35,265 nt of DNA. Source: Yoonia sp. (GTDB taxonomy: Bacteria; Pseudomonadota; Alphaproteobacteria; Rhodobacterales; Rhodobacteraceae). Where the stretch lies: assembly GCA_029252195.1 (NCBI GenBank), contig JAQXBV010000131.1:1-35265 (forward strand), in the 5' to 3' direction. The notes below the pieces were generated by a model that searched no databases, was not told the origin of the DNA, and saw nothing but the letters and a program-made list of their open reading frames with translations. A program made the translations under genes and the position numbers. This document shows, one piece after another, positions 1-9,457 of this stretch; position 1 is the first letter of the stretch; every line of letters begins with the position of its first letter.

Positions 1-7
1 AAATACT

Positions 8-1138
8 GTGTCCGAAGACGACGACGAGTATGCAATGCTGAGCAATCTTCAGGCAAAAGTGGCGCAATCCAAAAGCGAATCTGACTCGGAACATCCTGCT
101 CAAGACCCCGTTGCAGAAGAGAAGCCTGTCATCCGTGCGCAAGTTTTGCGACTGCGGAAGTCCGACCTTCCGCAAGAGGCCGAGCCAACAGAAGAATCGT
201 TCGTCTTAAATGACGACGTGATGGACGACGAGGATGTCGAAGACGATTACGACATCGACGACGATTTCGAGAACATGCAAGACGATCTCGCAGACGTGGC
301 CACCCTTGACGGCGCAGACGATCTTGAGGAGTTTTCAGCACCTGTCGGCACGTCACTCTCGGATGAAGAAGAAGCAGAGTTGATGGAAGAGCTGGCACAA
401 CTTGAGCGTAAAACGGCAGCTACGCCCACCGCGCCTAAGCCACGCAATTCCCTGCCTGCAATGGATGATGCGACAATGTCGCATATTCTGAACCAGACGG
501 ACCAAGAGTTGAGCGAGCCGGAAGGTAACCGTCGTCGCAATGCAATCGCCCAACTTAAGGCGGCAGTTGCGGCAACAGAAGCGGCCCGCCAGCTTGGCGA
601 AAAGGGCGAAGACACGCGGCCGTCCGAGGATGCGTTCCGCGGCGATCTCGATCACGTCGTCCGTCCGAACCGCGTGGTGAACCCTGCCCGTCCGATCCGC
701 TCGGAAGTGCCCGCCGCCCGGACAGAGCGTCCGCGCCCTGCTCCACTCAAGCTGGTCGCCTCCCAACGCGTCGACGCGCCATCACCTGCGGAAAACGCAC
801 CTATCCAACCGCGCAGCGTCGCGACTGCCGCTGAGGAGATTTCAACCTCCACGGCGACCAACTTCGCAGAATTTGCAGAAGAAATGGGCGCAACATCGCT
901 GGCAGATCTTCTGGAGGCCGCCGCAGCTTACACCACATTTGTGGAGGGGGTCGAAGATTTCTCTCGCCCGCAAATTATGAAAAAGGTGCAATTGACCTCC
1001 GAAACCGAGATCAGCCGCGAAGACGGGCTGCGCTCCTTTGGCACGCTTTTGCGGCAAGGCCGGATCAGCAAGGTCTGCAACGGGCGCTTCCAAGTGTCAG
1101 AAGAAACGCGGTTTCGCCCCGAAAGCAAAGTCGGCTAA
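8..1138 (+). CDS. Acidic low-complexity protein of unknown function, probably cut at its 5' end by the window
   Basis: The frame is open to the left edge. The first possible start seen is the GTG at 8, so the true start may lie outside the window. About 376 residues are visible. Residues ~65-130 are very rich in Asp and Glu and look disordered. A basic/Ala-rich helical block around 175-200 (NRRRNAIAQLKAAVAATEAA) and a Pro/Arg-rich linker follow. The last ~90 residues look folded and are mostly helical. There is no signal peptide or membrane segment. I do not recognise a named domain. The gene ends at a strong bidirectional terminator shared with the convergent gene to its right. Coding potential is good because the frame is long and its codon bias matches the neighbours; the function is unknown. 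Confidence 0.65.
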   Translation: MSEDDDEYAMLSNLQAKVAQSKSESDSEHPAQDPVAEEKPVIRAQVLRLRKSDLPQEAEPTEESFVLNDDVMDDEDVEDDYDIDDDFENMQDDLADVATLDGADDLEEFSAPVGTSLSDEEEAELMEELAQLERKTAATPTAPKPRNSLPAMDDATMSHILNQTDQELSEPEGNRRRNAIAQLKAAVAATEAARQLGEKGEDTRPSEDAFRGDLDHVVRPNRVVNPARPIRSEVPAARTERPRPAPLKLVASQRVDAPSPAENAPIQPRSVATAAEEISTSTATNFAEFAEEMGATSLADLLEAAAAYTTFVEGVEDFSRPQIMKKVQLTSETEISREDGLRSFGTLLRQGRISKVCNGRFQVSEETRFRPESKVG

Positions 1139-1155
1139 ACGCACAGAGTAACACG

Positions 1156-1187
1156 AAAAAAGGCGGGGAAATTTCCCCGCCTTTTTT
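1156..1187. terminator. Bidirectional rho-independent terminator
   Basis: A perfect inverted repeat (arms GGCGGGGAAA and TTTCCCCGCC at 1162-1181) is flanked by six A on the left and six T on the right, so it works in both directions. It sits between the convergent genes ending at 1138 and 1217. Confidence 0.93.
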
Positions 1188-1216
1188 GTTTGCCCCCGCG
1201 CGCGCGGCGCGCCGGA

Positions 1217-1438
1217 TCAAGCCTCGTCTTTTGCCTCTGGATCAGGCTGGCCGATCCCAAGAAAGACCTTCTTAAAGGGCAGCACCCAAGCGATCCCAAG
1301 AAAGACATAGATACCGAATTCAACAAACAGAGGCGCGCGGCCTGCCACGCTCATCACCGCCACCGCGAAAATGATGTAAATCGGCAGGAAAACAACCAAT
1401 AAAAACAAGGCCCAGCGCCGTTTTTGTTTGTATGTCAT
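1217..1438 (-). CDS. DUF2842 family small membrane protein
   Basis: This 73-residue protein starts MTYKQKRRWALFLLVVFLP and has two predicted membrane helices (about residues 9-30 and 38-58), a basic N-terminus and an acidic C-terminus. The length, the KQ.RRWALF opening and the second-helix pattern match the alphaproteobacterial DUF2842 family, whose function is unknown. I prefer the ATG at 1438 over the TTG at 1447, which overlaps the purA stop. The ATG lies five bases after the purA stop (1444-1446) on the same strand, so the two genes are probably co-transcribed. The bidirectional terminator at 1156-1187 ends the transcript. Confidence 0.85.
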   Translation of the reverse strand: MTYKQKRRWALFLLVVFLPIYIIFAVAVMSVAGRAPLFVEFGIYVFLGIAWVLPFKKVFLGIGQPDPEAKDEA

Positions 1439-1443
1439 CACAC

Positions 1444-2739
1444 TCAATCTTCGAAAGGATCGGTGACGAGAATCGTATCGTCACGCTCTGGAGATGTAGA
1501 AAGTAGCGCGACTGGACATTCGATCAACTCTTCAATCCGCCGTACGTATTTGATCGCCTGCGCGGGAAGATCCGCCCAAGAGCGCGCCCCTTCAGAGCTT
1601 TCGGACCAGCCGTCCATCTCTTCGTAGATCGGGGTACAGCGGGCCTGCGCGTCAGCGGCAGTTGGCAAATAATCCAGTTTTTCGCCGTCCAGCTCGTAGC
1701 CGACGCAGATCTTCAGGGTCTTAAAACCGTCGAGCACGTCGAGCTTGGTCAGCGAAATACCAGTCACGCCAGATGTGGCGCAGGTTTGGCGCACAAGCGC
1801 CGCATCAAACCAGCCGCAGCGCCGCTTGCGCCCTGTGACGGTGCCAAATTCATGGCCGCGCTCGCCAAGGCGGTGCCCGTCCGCATCGTCAAGCTCTGTC
1901 GGGAAAGGGCCTTCGCCGACGCGTGTTGTATAGGCTTTCACGATCCCAAGCACATAGTCGATGGCCGTGGGGCCCATGCCGACGCCCGTGGCTGCCTGAC
2001 CTGCGATGACGTTGGAGGAAGTCACAAAGGGGTATGTGCCAAAGTCGATGTCGAGCAGCGCACCCTGGGCACCCTCGAACAAAATCCGCTCGCCCTTTTT
2101 CTTACGCTCGTTGAGCACCTTCCAGACAGGCGCGGCATATTGCAGGATTTCAGGTGCAATTTCAAGAAGTTGAGCCACGAGAGCATCGCGATCAATCGCC
2201 TCGATCCCAAGTCCCATCCGCAGCGGATTGTGGTGTTGCAAGGCACGGTCGACACGCGCTTCAAGGGTTTTCCGATCGGCAAGATCAGCCACGCGCACAG
2301 AGCGACGCCCGACTTTATCCTCATAAGCGGGCCCGATGCCGCGCCCCGTAGTGCCGATCTTGGTGCCCTTGGAAGAGGCCTCTTCACGGGCCCGGTCAAG
2401 CTCACCATGGATTGGCAGGATCAGCGGCGTGTTCTCCGCGATCATCAGGGAGGCAGGCGAAATCTCGACGCCTTGACCGCGAATAGCGGCGATCTCTTTG
2501 ACGAGGTGCCATGGGTCAAGCACAACGCCGTTGCCGATCACCGAAAGTTTGCCACCGCGTACAACGCCCGAAGGCAGCGCGTTGAGTTTATAGACCTTGC
2601 CGTCGATCACGAGAGTGTGGCCTGCGTTATGCCCCCCTTGGAAGCGCGCGATCACATCCGCCCGCTCCGAGAGCCAATCGACGATCTTGCCTTTACCTTC
2701 GTCACCCCATTGGGCGCCTACAACGACGACATTTGCCAT
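1444..2739 (-). CDS. purA: Adenylosuccinate synthetase
   Basis: PurA joins IMP and aspartate using GTP to form adenylosuccinate, the first committed step from IMP to AMP, in the cytosol. The 431-residue length is normal for the family. Near the N-terminus is the glycine-rich GTP-binding loop [11 protein letters not shown] (residues ~12-22), followed by the IMP-site stretch with GHNAGHT. The signature [16 protein letters not shown] lies near residue 130, and the C-terminal half carries the aspartate-loop region around TGRKRRCGW. The start is the ATG at 2739; the opening [17 protein letters not shown] is typical. It probably shares a transcript with the DUF2842 gene immediately downstream. No defect was seen. 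Confidence 0.98.
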   Translation of the reverse strand: MANVVVVGAQWGDEGKGKIVDWLSERADVIARFQGGHNAGHTLVIDGKVYKLNALPSGVVRGGKLSVIGNGVVLDPWHLVKEIAAIRGQGVEISPASLMIAENTPLILPIHGELDRAREEASSKGTKIGTTGRGIGPAYEDKVGRRSVRVADLADRKTLEARVDRALQHHNPLRMGLGIEAIDRDALVAQLLEIAPEILQYAAPVWKVLNERKKKGERILFEGAQGALLDIDFGTYPFVTSSNVIAGQAATGVGMGPTAIDYVLGIVKAYTTRVGEGPFPTELDDADGHRLGERGHEFGTVTGRKRRCGWFDAALVRQTCATSGVTGISLTKLDVLDGFKTLKICVGYELDGEKLDYLPTAADAQARCTPIYEEMDGWSESSEGARSWADLPAQAIKYVRRIEELIECPVALLSTSPERDDTILVTDPFED

Positions 2740-2879
2740 ATCTTATGGTCCTTTCAGAATCCCGTGACCGCTATATCCCCGCGCGCGCCGTGGTGGAACC
2801 GTAAAATGATATGCTTTGGACTGGACAGCCGCGCCATGGAATTGCAATTGTGCTGAAACGCTCAAAACAAAGGTGATTT

Positions 2880-3275
2880 ATGGGGTTTCTGATACGTTGG
2901 CTGCTGGCCTTTGTCCTGCTCACTGCGACCTATAACCCCACCCAGTGGAATTTCGTCCGTTGGGCCATGGCCCATTACACCGATATGCTCTCTGTCACGG
3001 TGCTTGCGGGGCTTGTCCTTTTGGTCGGCTAAATCATCTATTTGCGCGCGACGCTGCGTTCGATTGGCCTTTTCGGCATGATTTTGGTCCTGTCCGTTGC
3101 AGGCACGCTGATTTGGGTCTTGTTTGACCAAGGCTTCATTGATCTGTCGAATCCAACCATCAACACATGGCTCGCGATCGTGATTTTGTCGCTCGTTTTG
3201 GCGATCGGGCTGTCGTGGTCGATCGTCCGGCGCAAGATTTCAGGCCAAGCCGATGTGGACGACGTGGACGAGTGA
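2880..3275 (+). pseudogene. DUF6524-type membrane protein gene interrupted by one in-frame stop
   Basis: From the ATG at 2880, preceded by an AAAGGTG ribosome binding site, the frame reads MGFLIRWLLAFVLLTATYNP and so on for 50 codons. It meets TAA at 3030-3032, then continues in the same frame as IIYLRATLRSIGLFGMILVL to a natural stop at 3275. Joined, the product would be about 131 residues with four membrane helices. As I recall it, the family of small Rhodobacterales membrane proteins to which I assign it (DUF6524) has a tyrosine in the motif GYIIYLRATLRSIG; a single base change TAC or TAT to TAA would produce what is seen. The frame after the stop is undamaged, so the lesion is recent, a sequencing error, or tolerated. 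Downstream restarts (TTG at 3042) could make a two-helix C-terminal fragment. Function unknown. Confidence 0.8.
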
Positions 3276-3352
3276 CGCTTTACACTTGCGAGCCCCGCCC
3301 CAAAAACATAGATACCCTCCGAACCAGATGTAACCGATAGGCCACCCGCTCC

Positions 3353-3706
3353 ATGGAAAACGTAGTCCTCGTCATTCACTTGATCCTTGCTCTCTCCCTG
3401 ATTGGGATGGTTCTGATGCAGCGCTCTGAGGGTGGCGGTTTGGGTCTGGGCGGCGGCGGCGGAGCGAATGGCGCCCGTGCTGCTGGCACAGCCATGGGCA
3501 AAGCGACGTGGATTTTGGCGATTGCATTTATCGGCACGTCTATCGCCCTGACGATTATTGCAGCCGAAAAATCGGCTGGTGCCTCAGTGGTTGACCGGTT
3601 GGTCGATGCCCCTGCGGTTGTCGAAGGTGTGGCCACACCGGACCTTGGCGACAATCTGTTGCCGCCATCGACCGGCGACGTTCCACTCGTACCGGCGGGG
3701 GAATAA
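3353..3706 (+). CDS. secG: Preprotein translocase subunit SecG
   Basis: SecG is the small accessory subunit of the SecYEG channel and helps SecA-driven export across the inner membrane. This 117-residue protein has the two expected helices (about 4-20 and 51-70). They are separated by the family's glycine-rich loop with the MVLMQRSEGGGLG motif, which is diagnostic. The C-terminal tail after residue 75 is longer and more acidic/Pro-rich than in the E. coli protein, as is common in alphaproteobacteria. The start is the ATG at 3353. pyrG follows after about 170 bases; secG-pyrG adjacency is frequent in this order. Confidence 0.95.
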   Translation: MENVVLVIHLILALSLIGMVLMQRSEGGGLGLGGGGGANGARAAGTAMGKATWILAIAFIGTSIALTIIAAEKSAGASVVDRLVDAPAVVEGVATPDLGDNLLPPSTGDVPLVPAGE

Positions 3707-3750
3707 TCCACTAATTCTGCCTATTTAGCAGTTTTTACCTACATCATGTT

Positions 3751-3772
3751 GCGTCAGCGGTTGCGCTGATGC
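3751..3772 (+). terminator. Short hairpin after secG, weak terminator or leader structure
   Basis: A 9-bp stem (GCGTCAGCG with CGCTGATGC, one G-U pair in RNA) closes a GTTG loop in the secG-pyrG gap. No T run follows, so it is at best a weak terminator. It could equally be a structure in the pyrG leader. Confidence 0.3.
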
Positions 3773-3874
3773 CCCGAATCCCGTAATACTTAAATCCCGT
3801 AGTGATGCGAATTTTGCGGTTCGGGTTTCCACAGATTTTAACTGTTTTGAAGCACTCACGGGGGCTAATACGCT

Positions 3875-5518
3875 ATGGCACGTTATATTTTTATTACTGG
3901 CGGCGTTGTCTCCTCACTTGGTAAAGGGCTTGCGTCTGCCGCTTTGGGCGCCTTGCTACAGGCCCGTGGATACTCGGTCCGTTTGCGCAAGCTTGATCCA
4001 TACCTCAACGTTGATCCGGGCACGATGTCCCCGTTCGAGCACGGTGAGGTGTTTGTGACCGACGACGGCGCTGAAACCGATCTCGATCTTGGCCACTACG
4101 AGCGATTTACAGGCGTTGCTGCGCGCAAGACTGATTCCATTTCGTCGGGCCGCGTCTATTCCACCGTTCTCGAAAAAGAGCGGCGCGGGGATTATCTGGG
4201 TAAAACCATTCAGGTGATCCCGCATGTGACCAATGAGATTAAGGAATTCCTTAAAATTGGTGACGATGAAGTAGATTTCATGCTGTGTGAAATTGGCGGC
4301 ACCGTGGGCGACATCGAGGGCCTGCCGTTTTTTGAAGCCATCCGCCAGTTTTCCCACGATAAGCCGCGCGGCGAGTGCATTTTCATGCATTTGACCTTGC
4401 TGCCCTATCTTGCCGCTTCTGGCGAGTTGAAGACCAAGCCGACCCAGCACTCTGTGAAAGAGCTGCAATCCATCGGGATCGCGCCTGATATTCTGGTCTG
4501 CCGCTCCGAGCACCCGATCCCCGAGAAAGAGCGCGAAAAGATTGCTCTGTTCTGTAACGTCCGCAAGGACGCGGTTGTCGCGGCCTATGACCTCAAGTCA
4601 ATCTATGAGGCCCCGCTGGCCTATCATAAGCAAGGCTTGGATCAGGCTGTGCTGGATACCTTTGGCATTTCCCCTGCCCCTGCGCCAAAACTTGAGATGT
4701 GGCACGATGTTTATGATCGCATCCACAATTACGACGGTGAGGTGAAGATCGCCATCGTCGGCAAATACACCCAACTTGAGGACGCCTATAAGTCAATCGC
4801 CGAGGCCCTGACCCATGGCGGGATGGCCAACCGTGTGAAGGTCAAGATTGAATGGGTCGATGCCGAACTGTTCGATCGCGAAGACGCCGCCCCGTTCCTT
4901 GAAGGCTATCACGCGATCCTCGTGCCTGGCGGGTTTGGCGAGCGTGGCACCGAGGGCAAGATCAAGGCGGCGCAATTTGCCCGTGAAAAGAACATTCCGT
5001 ACCTTGGCATCTGCCTTGGCATGCAGATGGCCGTCATCGAGGCTGCGCGTAACGTGGCTGGCATCACCACTGCCGGTTCGGAAGAGTTCGACCACGAGAC
5101 CGGCAGCAAGCGGTTCGAGCCTGTTGTCTATCACCTCAAGGAATGGGTGCAGGGCAATCACACCGTTGCGCGCTCTGCGGGTGATAACAAGGGCGGCACG
5201 ATGCGCTTGGGCGCCTATAACGCGACCCTCGCAGAAGGGTCCAAGGTTGCCGAAGTTTATGGAACGACCCACATCGAAGAGCGCCACCGCCACCGCTATG
5301 AGGTTGACACAAAATACCGCGAGCAGTTGGAGAACGTCGGACTTTGCTTCTCGGGCATGTCCCCTGATGGCAAACTGCCCGAGATCGTCGAATGGCAGGA
5401 TCACCCTTGGTTTATCGGTGTGCAGTATCACCCCGAGCTGAAGTCAAAACCGTTCTCCCCGCACCCGCTTTTCGCTGGGTTCGTGCGTGCGGCGGTTGAA
5501 AACTCGCGCTTGGTTTAA
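3875..5518 (+). CDS. pyrG: CTP synthase
   Basis: CTP synthase makes CTP from UTP, ATP and glutamine, the last step of pyrimidine nucleotide synthesis. At 547 residues it is full length. The N-terminal synthetase domain opens with [20 protein letters not shown], which includes the ATP-binding loop, and carries the [15 protein letters not shown] signature. The C-terminal class I glutamine amidotransferase domain has its nucleophile cysteine in LGICLGMQ and the histidine-glutamate pair in VQYHPE. The start is the ATG at 3875, with a GGGGGCTAA-type ribosome binding region upstream. Its stop overlaps the stop of the convergent MipA-like gene by two bases. All catalytic residues appear intact. Confidence 0.98.
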   Translation: MARYIFITGGVVSSLGKGLASAALGALLQARGYSVRLRKLDPYLNVDPGTMSPFEHGEVFVTDDGAETDLDLGHYERFTGVAARKTDSISSGRVYSTVLEKERRGDYLGKTIQVIPHVTNEIKEFLKIGDDEVDFMLCEIGGTVGDIEGLPFFEAIRQFSHDKPRGECIFMHLTLLPYLAASGELKTKPTQHSVKELQSIGIAPDILVCRSEHPIPEKEREKIALFCNVRKDAVVAAYDLKSIYEAPLAYHKQGLDQAVLDTFGISPAPAPKLEMWHDVYDRIHNYDGEVKIAIVGKYTQLEDAYKSIAEALTHGGMANRVKVKIEWVDAELFDREDAAPFLEGYHAILVPGGFGERGTEGKIKAAQFAREKNIPYLGICLGMQMAVIEAARNVAGITTAGSEEFDHETGSKRFEPVVYHLKEWVQGNHTVARSAGDNKGGTMRLGAYNATLAEGSKVAEVYGTTHIEERHRHRYEVDTKYREQLENVGLCFSGMSPDGKLPEIVEWQDHPWFIGVQYHPELKSKPFSPHPLFAGFVRAAVENSRLV

Positions 5519-6243
5519 AAGCTCCACGACACTTTGCGTGTCACAATGAGGCTGACGCCAAGCTGGTCAGTGGTCTGGACGATGGGGCTTTTGGCCGCGT
5601 CGTTCAGCAACTCATCATAATTGATTGTGCCCACGACGCCCCAGTTTTCGGTAACGTCATAGGCAATGCTTGCCTCGATCCCACGTGACAAAAGCCCACC
5701 GCCGGCCCGATAGCCGTTCGCGGCAGACCCGAAATAGGTGTCCGCATAGTTGTCATCACCAAAGAACAGCCGCGGCCCGACACGGACTTCGGTTTGGCTG
5801 CTAGGCTGCATGATCCAATCGCCGCCGATCTCACCGACAATGGCCTCGTGCCCGATCACGCCATAGCGGCCAACCGCGTAAATTTCCGCGTTATCAGTGG
5901 TATAGTTAAATCCGCCACCGATCTCAAAAGCCGCGTCCAGATCGGTCTCGCCCGCCAGTTCAGGATTGTCGGTCACGGTGCGCTCGCCAATATAGCGAAA
6001 GCTACCTTTGACCCCGAACCCGCCCGCATCACCGCCGCTGCCGCCATATCCGAGGGGGCCGAGCTGAAACGATCCCGGCTCAAAACTGCCAGTCAGACCG
6101 AGGGACGAATTCTCAGATCCGAAGTAATCCGGCGTCCACGACGCCCCAAGCCCCAAAGTAAAGGCGGCAACATTGCCAGTTTGCGCGTTTTGCGCCGTCG
6201 CGGATGTGGCAGCAAAGACGATCGGCAGGATCAGGATTCGCAT
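5515..6243 (-). CDS. MipA/OmpV family outer membrane protein
   Basis: The predicted product (242 residues from the ATG at 6243) begins with a cleavable signal peptide, [18 protein letters not shown]. The mature part is rich in alternating aromatic and glycine residues. It ends in an aromatic residue (VSWSF), as outer membrane beta-barrels do. The [14 protein letters not shown] motif near the N-terminus is characteristic of the MipA/OmpV family, whose members act as scaffolding or adaptation porins. I chose the ATG at 6243 over that at 6264 because it places the signal peptide at the N-terminus. The stop overlaps the pyrG stop in a convergent arrangement. The specific cargo or partner is unknown. 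Confidence 0.85.
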   Translation of the reverse strand: MRILILPIVFAATSATAQNAQTGNVAAFTLGLGASWTPDYFGSENSSLGLTGSFEPGSFQLGPLGYGGSGGDAGGFGVKGSFRYIGERTVTDNPELAGETDLDAAFEIGGGFNYTTDNAEIYAVGRYGVIGHEAIVGEIGGDWIMQPSSQTEVRVGPRLFFGDDNYADTYFGSAANGYRAGGGLLSRGIEASIAYDVTENWGVVGTINYDELLNDAAKSPIVQTTDQLGVSLIVTRKVSWSF

Positions 6244-6349
6244 TATGGGTGGCCTCTGGGTCAATGTGTCTTTAGATTACTCTAGCGTATCGCCCCCCAT
6301 TCACAAGCGGATCGCACTGACATATCCGTCATCACAAAGAGAGCCAGAA

Positions 6350-7132
6350 ATGCTGTCCTATCAACATGGTTATCACGCTGGCAACTTGGCGGACGTGCAC
6401 AAACATGGCCTGCTGGCATGGATGCTTGATTACCTGACCCGCAAGGACAAGCCGCTGTCGTATCTTGAGACCCACGCAGGTCGTGCGGTTTATGATTTGA
6501 CCGACGCGGCGGCACTCAAGACGGGCGAAGCGGCCCGCGGCATTGCAATTGCCGAAGACTGGTTTGCAAAGGATCACCCCTACGCACGGGTTCTGGCCGC
6601 GGTGCGGGCCGAGGCTGGCCCCAATTCCTACCCCGGATCGCCGATGGTGGCCGCGCATTTACTCCGCGATATTGACCAGATTGACGTGGCCGAACTGCAC
6701 CCCGGCGAGATTGTGGAACTGCGCGACGCGATGATTAATCACCCCGTCGGATGCCACCATCTGGACGGCTGGCAAATGGCCATGTCGCGCTGCCCGCCAG
6801 AGCCGCGCCGTGGCCTGTTGCTGGTTGATCCGTCGTTTGAGATTAAGTCGGATTACGATGATATCCCCGATTTCTTTCGCAAGATTCACCGCAAGTGGCC
6901 TGTGGGCATTCTGGTGCTCTGGTATCCGATCTTGGTCGACGAACGGCATAGGCCGATGACCCGCGCGCTCATGGCGGCGATCCCCGATGCAAGCTTGCAC
7001 GAGGTCCGCTTTCCGCCCGCCCGTCCCGGTCACGGGATGGTTGGCTCTGGCCTGTTTGTGGTGAACGCGCCCTATGGGTTTGACATCGAGGCTGGCAGGT
7101 TGGCGGCAAAGTTCAAAACCCTCAAAGCTTAA
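6350..7132 (+). CDS. rlmJ: 23S rRNA (adenine(2030)-N6)-methyltransferase RlmJ
   Basis: RlmJ methylates A2030 of 23S rRNA using S-adenosylmethionine. The protein is 260 residues from the ATG at 6350. It opens with the family signature MLSYQHGYHAGNLADVHKH and has the YLETHAGRAVYDL SAM-binding segment at ~38-50. The catalytic motif IV is DPSF at ~160-163, where the E. coli enzyme has DPPY; both changes are conservative. The frame stays open upstream to 6173, but that extension overlaps the divergent MipA-like gene and lacks family similarity, so I rejected it. Purine-rich AAAGAGAG precedes the chosen start. It stands alone between the MipA-like and TerB-like genes. Confidence 0.94.
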   Translation: MLSYQHGYHAGNLADVHKHGLLAWMLDYLTRKDKPLSYLETHAGRAVYDLTDAAALKTGEAARGIAIAEDWFAKDHPYARVLAAVRAEAGPNSYPGSPMVAAHLLRDIDQIDVAELHPGEIVELRDAMINHPVGCHHLDGWQMAMSRCPPEPRRGLLLVDPSFEIKSDYDDIPDFFRKIHRKWPVGILVLWYPILVDERHRPMTRALMAAIPDASLHEVRFPPARPGHGMVGSGLFVVNAPYGFDIEAGRLAAKFKTLKA

Positions 7133-7175
7133 GTTTGGGGTTTGCGCCCTCCGATTGCGCCCCTATATCTAGCTC

Positions 7176-7613
7176 ATGTTTGCAGATCTCCTTCGGCGCC
7201 TGACCGCCCCCGCCCCTGACCGTTTGACGGATACTGACGCCCGCTTGGCACTTGGCGCGCTTTTGGTACGGCTTGCCCGCGCGGACGGGGATTATGCCGC
7301 AGTCGAAATCGCGCGAATCGATGCGATTTTAGCAAGCCGCTACGGGCTTGCCGATCCTGCCGCCCTGCGCGCCCAATGCGAGGCACTGGAGAGCGAAGCC
7401 CCCGATACCGTCCGTTTTACCCGCGCCATCAAAGACGCGGTCGCTTATGAGGACAGGCTGGGCGTGATCGCCGCGATGTGGGAGATTGTGCTCGCTGACG
7501 GTGTGCGTGATCACGATGAAAACACCCTCATGCGCCTGATCGCACCAATGATCGGCGTGCAAGACCAAGACAGCCACGCCGCAAGAATCGCGATCGAATC
7601 CCGCCTGAAGTGA
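7176..7613 (+). CDS. TerB-like (tellurite-resistance/DUF533-like) helical protein
   Basis: This cytosolic protein of 145 residues is almost entirely helical. The segments LALGALLVRLARADGDYAAVEIARID and AAMWEIVLADGVRDHDE each carry the acidic ADG motif typical of the TerB fold, in which two repeats bind metal or act as a scaffold. The name comes from tellurite-resistance operons, but single-copy TerB proteins in alphaproteobacteria have no proven role. It lies 43 bases after rlmJ on the same strand and may be co-transcribed with it. Confidence 0.85.
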   Translation: MFADLLRRLTAPAPDRLTDTDARLALGALLVRLARADGDYAAVEIARIDAILASRYGLADPAALRAQCEALESEAPDTVRFTRAIKDAVAYEDRLGVIAAMWEIVLADGVRDHDENTLMRLIAPMIGVQDQDSHAARIAIESRLK

Positions 7614-7738
7614 TCCGCGTAGCGCAGCACTTCACTCCACCTAAGATTGATCCAAGCAAGCTAATACCACCGCCGCCAGCCACGAAGCACAAGTGACGCT
7701 AGGTAAAGTCGTATCAAAGCGTTGCAGAATCCCGCGAA

Positions 7739-8557
7739 ATGCGCCCTACTGCCCGACGAAACCATAAAAAGCGGCCCAACTTGACCCCTGATATTCCCGT
7801 CATCGAAATTCGCGACCTACATAAATCCTATGGATCACTGGAGGTTCTCAAGGGCCTCGATATCTCGGCGCCTGCTGGCCATGTCGTATCGCTGATCGGC
7901 TCGTCAGGGTCGGGCAAATCAACGCTTTTGCGCTGTGCCAACCTGCTTGAGGATAGCCAGCAAGGGGATATTCTGTTTTGCGGCGAACCTGTCATCTGGA
8001 AGGGTACGAGCCTGAACCGCCGCCCCGCAGACCGTGCGCAGATCACCCGTATTCGCACCAATTTGTCGATGGTGTTCCAGCAGTTTAACCTTTGGGCGCA
8101 TATGACGATTCTGCAAAACGTTATGGAAGCCCCCGTAACCGTGCTGGGCCGCGACAAAACGGAAGTGGAGGCCTCTGCACGCAAATACCTCGACAAAGTG
8201 GGGATTGGCGACAAATGCGACGCTTACCCTGCCATGCTTTCCGGCGGCCAACAACAGCGGGCCGCGATTGCGCGGGCGCTGTGTATGGAGCCAAAAGCGC
8301 TTTTGTTTGATGAGCCGACCAGCGCGCTGGACCCTGAGCTTGAGCAAGAAGTTGTCAAAGTTATCAAATATTTGGCCGCTGAAGGCCGCACCATGATTAT
8401 CGTGACCCACGATATGCGCTTGGCTGCGGACGTGAGCGACCATGTCGTTTTCCTCCATCAGGGGAAAATCGAAGAAGATGGGCCGCCCGAAACACTTTTC
8501 GGCGCCCCCAAAACCGAACGCTTGCAAGGCTTTTTGTCCGCAACCGTTCCTGCCTAA
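7739..8557 (+). CDS. Polar amino acid ABC transporter, ATP-binding protein
   Basis: This is the cytosolic ATPase of an amino acid importer (HisP/GlnQ type). It has a Walker A loop GSSGSGKST, the Q-loop FQQFNLW, the ABC signature LSGGQQQR, Walker B with the catalytic glutamate ALLFDEPTSALDP, and the H-loop VTHD. The extra insertion between Walker A and the Q-loop (roughly CGEPVIWKGTSLNRRPADRAQ) is a feature of the His/Lys/Arg/opine branch. The start is uncertain. The ATG at 7739 gives a basic 15-residue extension; the TTG at 7781 (LTPDIPVIEIRDLHKSYG) gives the usual family start. It is the first gene of the import/ligase block and is followed by its binding protein after 26 bases. Confidence 0.95.
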   Translation: MRPTARRNHKKRPNLTPDIPVIEIRDLHKSYGSLEVLKGLDISAPAGHVVSLIGSSGSGKSTLLRCANLLEDSQQGDILFCGEPVIWKGTSLNRRPADRAQITRIRTNLSMVFQQFNLWAHMTILQNVMEAPVTVLGRDKTEVEASARKYLDKVGIGDKCDAYPAMLSGGQQQRAAIARALCMEPKALLFDEPTSALDPELEQEVVKVIKYLAAEGRTMIIVTHDMRLAADVSDHVVFLHQGKIEEDGPPETLFGAPKTERLQGFLSATVPA

Positions 8558-8583
8558 TACCTCATCAACTCGGGAGAATTCTG

Positions 8584-9312
8584 ATGAACAAACTGATCCT
8601 TACGACGGCCGTTCTGGCCCTGATGGCTGGCGCGGCTTTGGCTGAAAGCCACGGCTCTGTCGTGCGTCTTGGCACCGAAGGCGCCTACCCTCCGTACAAC
8701 TTCCTGAACGATGCTGGCGAAGTTGATGGCTTTGAGCGCGAGCTTGGCGACGAGCTTTGCCTGCGCGCAGAGCTGACATGTGAGTGGGTCACCAACGAAT
8801 GGGACAGCATCATTCCAAACCTCGTGTCCGGTAACTATGACGCCATCATCGCGGGCATGTCCGTGACCGACGAGCGCAAGGAAGTGATCGCATTCTCCGA
8901 ACAGTACACGCTTCCGGATCCGTCCTCGTTCCTCGTGATGAACGAAGCGGCAGACCTGACGACAGGCGTGATCGCCGCACAGGCTGGCACCATTCAGGCG
9001 GCTTATGTGGCTTCCACTGGCGCGACTTTGCTTGAGTTCGCAACGCCTGACGAATCTGTAGCTGCTGTGAAAAACGGCGAAGCAGATGGCGTTCTGGCTG
9101 ACAAATCCTTCCTTGCACCACTCGCAGAAGCCGACGCAGAGCTGTCCTTGGTTGCCCAAGACGTGATGATCGGTGGCGGAATCGGCATTGGCTTGCGTCA
9201 GTCCGACGAAGAGCTGAAAGCAAAGTTCGACGCAGCGATCATCTCCATGAAAGACGATGGCTCCCTGAACGCGCTGATCGCCAAGTGGCTGCCTGACGCT
9301 GGCCAGTTCTAA
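8584..9312 (+). CDS. Polar amino acid ABC transporter, periplasmic substrate-binding protein
   Basis: The 242-residue protein starts with a Sec signal peptide ending ALA before ESHG (cut near residue 20). The mature part is a family 3 solute-binding protein with the hinge-proximal motif GTEGAYPPYNF. A cysteine pair follows in the LCLRAELTCEW segment, as in lysine/arginine/ornithine and histidine binding proteins. GMSVTDERKEVIAFSE is the conserved ligand-site loop. A good ribosome binding site (GGGAGAA) precedes the ATG at 8584. The ligand is likely a basic amino acid, opine or amine, but the sequence does not decide it. A hairpin downstream (9321-9348) separates it from the permease genes. 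Confidence 0.94.
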   Translation: MNKLILTTAVLALMAGAALAESHGSVVRLGTEGAYPPYNFLNDAGEVDGFERELGDELCLRAELTCEWVTNEWDSIIPNLVSGNYDAIIAGMSVTDERKEVIAFSEQYTLPDPSSFLVMNEAADLTTGVIAAQAGTIQAAYVASTGATLLEFATPDESVAAVKNGEADGVLADKSFLAPLAEADAELSLVAQDVMIGGGIGIGLRQSDEELKAKFDAAIISMKDDGSLNALIAKWLPDAGQF

Positions 9313-9320
9313 AAGTCCTT

Positions 9321-9348
9321 TGCGCCTCGGTCTCATGATCGGGGCGCA
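9321..9348 (+). promoter_or_regulatory. Hairpin between binding-protein and permease genes
   Basis: A 9-bp stem (TGCGCCTCG with CGGGGCGCA, one G-U pair) closes a 10-base loop nine bases after the binding-protein stop. No T run follows directly. Such hairpins often stabilise the upstream message or partly terminate, giving more binding protein than permease. That role is inferred. Confidence 0.5.
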
Positions 9349-9457
9349 CTCCTCTCGCTTTTTCCAAATACGCAAATCCAACCCATCAAACGGGTGCCCC
9401 CATTTTTGAATTCTGTGCTGATCCGGCCTCACTGACAGGCGTCAAATGGCTTTCGTG

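Noticed and set aside
1786-2856. A 356-codon open frame on the plus strand opposite purA
   Set aside because: It lies almost entirely antisense to a certain purA gene, has no recognisable domain, and follows the codon-bias shadow expected in this base composition.
6173-6349. N-terminal extension of RlmJ
   Set aside because: It overlaps the divergent MipA-like signal peptide region, and the family begins at MLSYQHG, encoded from 6350.
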